Shown here one piece after another: positions 60,475 to 64,000 of a DNA stretch of 64,000 nt. Every line of letters begins with the position of its first letter. The stretch's first letter is position 1. The DNA comes from Sulfurimonas sp. (lineage in GTDB: Bacteria > Campylobacterota > Campylobacteria > Campylobacterales > Sulfurimonadaceae): the NCBI RefSeq assembly GCF_028713515.1, contig NZ_JAQTOD010000002.1:1-64000 (forward strand), in the 5' to 3' direction. The position numbers and the translations under genes were made by a program. The notes under the pieces are model-generated. The model was not told where the DNA came from and ran no database searches. It was given only the letters and a program-made list of their open reading frames with translations.

Positions 60475-61623
60475 TTAACTATCCTCCAGTGCCCTTGCAC
60501 ACATTACCGCGCTGCTAAATGCCCATTGAAAATTGTATCCACCTAACTCTCCAGTGACATCCACTACTTCACCTATAAAATACATATCTTTTACCTTTAA
60601 CGACTCTAAAGTTGCAAAGTTCAACTCACTACTCAGAACTCCACCTCTACTTACTTCTGCTTTGCTGAAGCCAAAATTTCCAGCTGGAGCAAACTCATAG
60701 TTATGGATTTTTTCTAGATTTACTCTTGCCTCTTTTGTTATTTTTTTGCACTCAATATCTTCTACACCCAAAGCATCCAGTATGGCTTTAGAGAGTCTTT
60801 TTGGCAAAGGAATCACTGAGCTTAATAATTTTTTGCTATTGGCAATCAACTCAAAAATATTGTTATCTGGTAAAAAATCTATTGAAATATTTCCCTTTTG
60901 CCAATAAAGCGAGGCAGACAAAATGGCTGGTCCGCTTATGCCACGATGAGCAAAAAGCATCTCCTCTTTTAGGATTTTACCTCCAACCTTTATAGCGACA
61001 AAACAGCTAAGACCGCTTAACTCCTTCATCCAAAACTGCTCTTTTTGTAATGTCAATCCAACAAGTGCTGGGGTAAACTCTTTTACCTCAACGCCAAAAC
61101 TCTTGGCGATATCAAGCCCTATCTCACTAGCTCCAAGCTCTTTAAAGCTTTTACCCCCAGTTGCAACAATTAGCTTTTTTGTACAAAATGAGCCTTTTGT
61201 AGTTTTAACCTCAAAGACATCATCTTTTTTTGTAGCACTCAGAATCTCTCTATCGAAAAACAGCTCCGCGTGTCTGCTCTGCTTCTTTAAAATATCTATA
61301 ATTTCATCAGATGAGTTTTGGCAAAAATAGTAACGGTTCTTTTTTAAAATAGGCTCCACACCATTTTTATCAAGATAATTTAGCAAATCATCTTTTGAGA
61401 AGCAGCTTAAAGAGCAGGATACAAAATCACTGTTGCCATCATAGTTATCTTCGCTAACATACAAATTGGTAATATTGCATTTTCCACCGCCAGAGATTTT
61501 TAGTTTCTTTGCGACCTTACTATTTGCATCTATGATGGCAACACTTTTTTTTCTACTCAAATGCGAGGCACACATCAGCCCGCTGGCTCCTGCACCTAAA
61601 ATCAAAACATCATATATTTTCAT
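60475..61623 (-). CDS. HI0933-family FAD-dependent oxidoreductase
   Basis: 382 aa from the ATG at 61623; the frame is open further upstream without a good site. Rossmann motif VLILGAGASGLMCAS (about 7-21), SGGGKCNITNL (about 48-58) and the C-terminal FAD motif MYFIGEVVDVTGELGGYNFQ. Member of the BaiN/HI0933-like flavoprotein family, of uncertain substrate. It now ends beside the island attachment repeat, so it defined the original downstream neighbour of tRNA-Val. Confidence 0.85.
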   Translation of the reverse strand: MKIYDVLILGAGASGLMCASHLSRKKSVAIIDANSKVAKKLKISGGGKCNITNLYVSEDNYDGNSDFVSCSLSCFSKDDLLNYLDKNGVEPILKKNRYYFCQNSSDEIIDILKKQSRHAELFFDREILSATKKDDVFEVKTTKGSFCTKKLIVATGGKSFKELGASEIGLDIAKSFGVEVKEFTPALVGLTLQKEQFWMKELSGLSCFVAIKVGGKILKEEMLFAHRGISGPAILSASLYWQKGNISIDFLPDNNIFELIANSKKLLSSVIPLPKRLSKAILDALGVEDIECKKITKEARVNLEKIHNYEFAPAGNFGFSKAEVSRGGVLSSELNFATLESLKVKDMYFIGEVVDVTGELGGYNFQWAFSSAVMCARALEDS

Positions 61624-61707
61624 AATGGCATTATACGATATAATGCCGCTTATATATTCTGCCTTAAAAAGGCAAACCTTGTAGCATATCAATAAAAAGC
61701 AGTAAAA

Positions 61708-63021
61708 ATGGGCAATAAACTTCACATAGTATCTCTAGGATGTACAAAAAATTTAGTTGACACAGAAGTTATGATGGGTAAACTAAAAAATTTTGAATTG
61801 ACACAAAATCAAGAAGAGGCGGATGTAATCATTGTAAATACTTGTGGTTTTATAGATGCAGCAAAGCAAGAGTCTATAAACACAGTTTTAAACCTTCATG
61901 ATGCAAGAAAAGAGGACTCTGTTTTAGTAATGGCTGGATGTTTGAGCGAAAGATACAAAGAGGAGTTAGCCAAAGATATGCCAGAGGTTGATATTTTCAC
62001 AGGAGTTGGCGATTACGACAAAATTGATGAGCTTTTGATTGAGAAAAAGAGCCGTTTTTCTAGTGAAGTTTTTTTGATTGATGGAGCCGAGAGAGTTGTG
62101 ACGGGCTCAACTTATCATGCTTATATAAAACTCTCAGAGGGGTGCAATCAAGCCTGTAGCTTCTGTGCGATTCCATCCTTTAAAGGCAAACTAAACTCAA
62201 GAAGCTTGGACTCAATAGCCAAAGAAGTTGAAGGCTTAGTCAAAAAAGGGTACTATGATTTCTCTTTCGTTTCACAAGACAGCTCATCTTTTCTTCGCGA
62301 TCAAAACATAAAAGATGGACTAAGTCTGCTGATGCAGAGAATCGAGCTAATTGATGGCGTAAAAAGTGCTAGAATCCTCTACCTTTATCCATCCACAACA
62401 ACCATAAACCTGCTAAAAAACATTGCAAAAAGTGAGATTTTTCACAACTATTTTGATATGCCTATTCAGCATATAAACGACGATATGCTTCGCATTATGA
62501 AGCGAGGATTTGGCAAAAAAGAGACTCTTGAGCTTTTAGAGTTTATGAGAGAGCTTCCTAACTCATTTATACGAACCAGTTTCATTGTCGGGCATCCAAA
62601 TGAGACGCAAGAGATGTTTGATGAGATGTGTGAATTTGCTGCATCTTTTGGTTTTGACCGTATCAATGTATTTGCCTATTCTGATGAAGAGACAACACCA
62701 GCTCACGAGATGAGCGATAAAATTCCAGCAAAAACGATTGAAAAAAGAGCAAAAATTCTTGGAAAAATTGCCTCAGAGTGTACGCAAAAATCTCTAAAAA
62801 ATGAGATTGGTAAAGAGGTAAAGATTATTATAGATGGCGAGAGCGACGAACATGAGTATATATTAAGTGCGAAAGAGCTTATCTGGGCACCTGAGATAGA
62901 TGGCGAGCTTTACATAAACGACAGAACTAGTGATAACGAGCTAATCTTTGGCAAGATATATAGTGCCACAATAACTGATATTGCAGGGGATATTTTAACC
63001 GCAACAGTTGATAATGCTTAA
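61708..63021 (+). CDS. rimO: Ribosomal protein S12 methylthiotransferase
   Basis: 437 aa. N-terminal UPF0004 domain with its three Cys (VSLGCTKN, NTCGF, MAGCLSE), radical-SAM CxxxCxxC motif GCNQACSFCAIPS (about 147-159) and a C-terminal TRAM domain. It methylthiolates Asp88 of S12. It overlaps tilS by 8 bp. Confidence 0.95.
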   Translation: MGNKLHIVSLGCTKNLVDTEVMMGKLKNFELTQNQEEADVIIVNTCGFIDAAKQESINTVLNLHDARKEDSVLVMAGCLSERYKEELAKDMPEVDIFTGVGDYDKIDELLIEKKSRFSSEVFLIDGAERVVTGSTYHAYIKLSEGCNQACSFCAIPSFKGKLNSRSLDSIAKEVEGLVKKGYYDFSFVSQDSSSFLRDQNIKDGLSLLMQRIELIDGVKSARILYLYPSTTTINLLKNIAKSEIFHNYFDMPIQHINDDMLRIMKRGFGKKETLELLEFMRELPNSFIRTSFIVGHPNETQEMFDEMCEFAASFGFDRINVFAYSDEETTPAHEMSDKIPAKTIEKRAKILGKIASECTQKSLKNEIGKEVKIIIDGESDEHEYILSAKELIWAPEIDGELYINDRTSDNELIFGKIYSATITDIAGDILTATVDNA

Positions 63022-64000
63022 AGAAAAAACACTTTCACATCTAAAAGACAGAAAAAATCTCTTAGCGTTTTCTGGCGGAGCAGACTCTACGGCTCTATTT
63101 TTTCTTCTGATAAAACACAACATCATCTTTGACATTGCAATCGTAAATTATGGTGTGCGAGAGCAGAGCAAACAAGAAGTTGCTTACGCTAAAGAGCTTT
63201 GCACTTTACACAATCTCACTTGCCATATACACAATGCCGCAGAAATTAAAACAAATTTTGAGGCAAAAGCCAGAGAAATTAGATATGATTTTTTTGAAGA
63301 GCTGATTTTAAAACATGGATATGAAAATCTTCTAAGCGCACATCATCTAGGAGATCGCTTTGAGTGGATGCTTATGCAGTTTTGCAAAGGCTCTGGTTGT
63401 GCAGAACTCGCTGGCATGAGGACTTTGGAGCAGAGAAAAAACTACAAACTTATCCGCCCACTTCTGCATTTAGATAAATGCGAGCTTCTCATTTATCTAA
63501 AACATAGCTCAATTAAATATTTTGAAGATGAGAGCAATTTTTATGAAAACATAAAAAGAAATAGTTTTAGGCATAACCACTCAAATCCGCTTTTAGCCGA
63601 ACATCTAAGTGGCATAAAAAAAAGCTTTGAGTATTTAGACGAGGATAGAGACAGTTTAATCAAAGAGATAGATGTTTATTCTGAAGATGAGTTTGTTTAT
63701 TTTAAAAATTTTGGCGATATAAGAAGCAGCATCTATGCGATAGATAAATATCTAAAATCGAAGCTTTATATGCTTAGCGCAAAAGAGAGAGAGCTTTTAA
63801 AGGGTGAAAAAACAGTAGTTGTTGGACGGAAATTTGTAATTAGCCAAAATAGTGATTTTATATTTATGTCACCATTTGTAAGAGAAGTTGTTATGCCAAA
63901 GAAGTTTAAAGAGGAGTGTAGGGTTTTAAAAATAGAACCTAAACTTCGCCCATATCTTTTTAAAAATGATATAGTTTTCCAAGAGATAAAAAAAATATTA
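63014..64000 (+). CDS. tilS: tRNA(Ile)-lysidine synthase, cut by the window edge
   Basis: 329 codons in the window, no stop before 64000. The PP-loop ATP motif is AFSGGADSTALFF (about 18-30); HHLGDRFEWMLMQ and GCAELAGMR match the TilS conserved regions. It changes the wobble C of tRNA-Ile(CAU) to lysidine. The start ATG at 63014 overlaps the rimO stop by 8 bp (ATGCTTAA). Right end is outside the window. Confidence 0.9.
   Translation, partial: MLKEKTLSHLKDRKNLLAFSGGADSTALFFLLIKHNIIFDIAIVNYGVREQSKQEVAYAKELCTLHNLTCHIHNAAEIKTNFEAKAREIRYDFFEELILKHGYENLLSAHHLGDRFEWMLMQFCKGSGCAELAGMRTLEQRKNYKLIRPLLHLDKCELLIYLKHSSIKYFEDESNFYENIKRNSFRHNHSNPLLAEHLSGIKKSFEYLDEDRDSLIKEIDVYSEDEFVYFKNFGDIRSSIYAIDKYLKSKLYMLSAKERELLKGEKTVVVGRKFVISQNSDFIFMSPFVREVVMPKKFKEECRVLKIEPKLRPYLFKNDIVFQEIKKIL

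Noticed and set aside
60401-60480. Second tRNA-Val
   Set aside because: Only the 3' part is present, no 5' acceptor strand or D-arm; it is the right attachment repeat.

Overview
The window is a chromosomal segment of a Campylobacterota bacterium, most likely Sulfurimonas or a close relative. This rests on the AT-rich sequence, the protein flavour of the core genes (FtsH, RuvB, UvrB, PckA, SerS, HisA/HisH, RimO) and promoters that mostly show only a good -10 box. Family and genus are inferred from reading; no search was run.

Bases 1-14.8 kb are accessory DNA of mixed base composition. First comes a metal-resistance block on the minus strand (TolC-like outer-membrane protein, periplasmic adaptor, PepSY-like and DUF302 proteins). 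It faces a divergent ArsR repressor, followed by a CDF-type cation transporter facing a second, frameshifted copy of the same ArsR gene. Both regulators have the same inverted-repeat operator. Next (about 5.3-12 kb) is an integrative mobilizable element: EexN-like lipoprotein, a nested palindrome resembling oriT, a MobV-type relaxase, a CI-like repressor with a long operator palindrome, a RepA/KaiC-like helicase ATPase, two AlpA-type DNA-binding proteins and a tyrosine integrase abutting a 3' fragment of tRNA-Leu. After the fragment (12-14.5 kb) are small unknown genes, an XRE regulator and an HTH/Fic pair of the 'mobile mystery protein A/B' type with two palindromic operators.

Bases 14.8-49.9 kb are mostly core genome: serB, a MetF-like reductase, a PAS/GGDEF/EAL protein, serS, rimB-rimK, a TPR protein, a Psd-like protein, ftsH, prmA, a CheY-like gene, hisA, hisH, an LpxL-like acyltransferase, ruvB, panB, trpA, a DUF4015 protein, tRNA-Arg, two ZapA/ZapB-like genes, a cold-shock gene with an 80-bp duplication upstream, an MscS channel, uvrB, a DedA protein and pckA. 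Within it (22.0-25.7 kb) is a compact ArsR-controlled operon: secreted rhodanese, DsrE-like protein, MerT/degenerate-rhodanese fusion, and an ArsM-like methyltransferase fused to a second methyltransferase domain. This is the best candidate for an undescribed system, probably for metalloid or organometal detoxification linked to sulfur transfer.

Bases 49.97-60.47 kb form a complete 10.5-kb genomic island in tRNA-Val(GAC), bounded by a perfect 51-bp direct repeat. It carries its integrase, an unknown lipoprotein, an AbiEii-type nucleotidyltransferase with a HigA-like HTH partner and tandem 35-bp operator repeats, a membrane protein of unknown function, a type I restriction-modification system (hsdS, hsdM, hsdR) with a Fic gene remnant inside it, and an orphan YoeB toxin. 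After the island, core genome resumes with an HI0933-type flavoprotein, rimO and tilS, which runs off the right edge.
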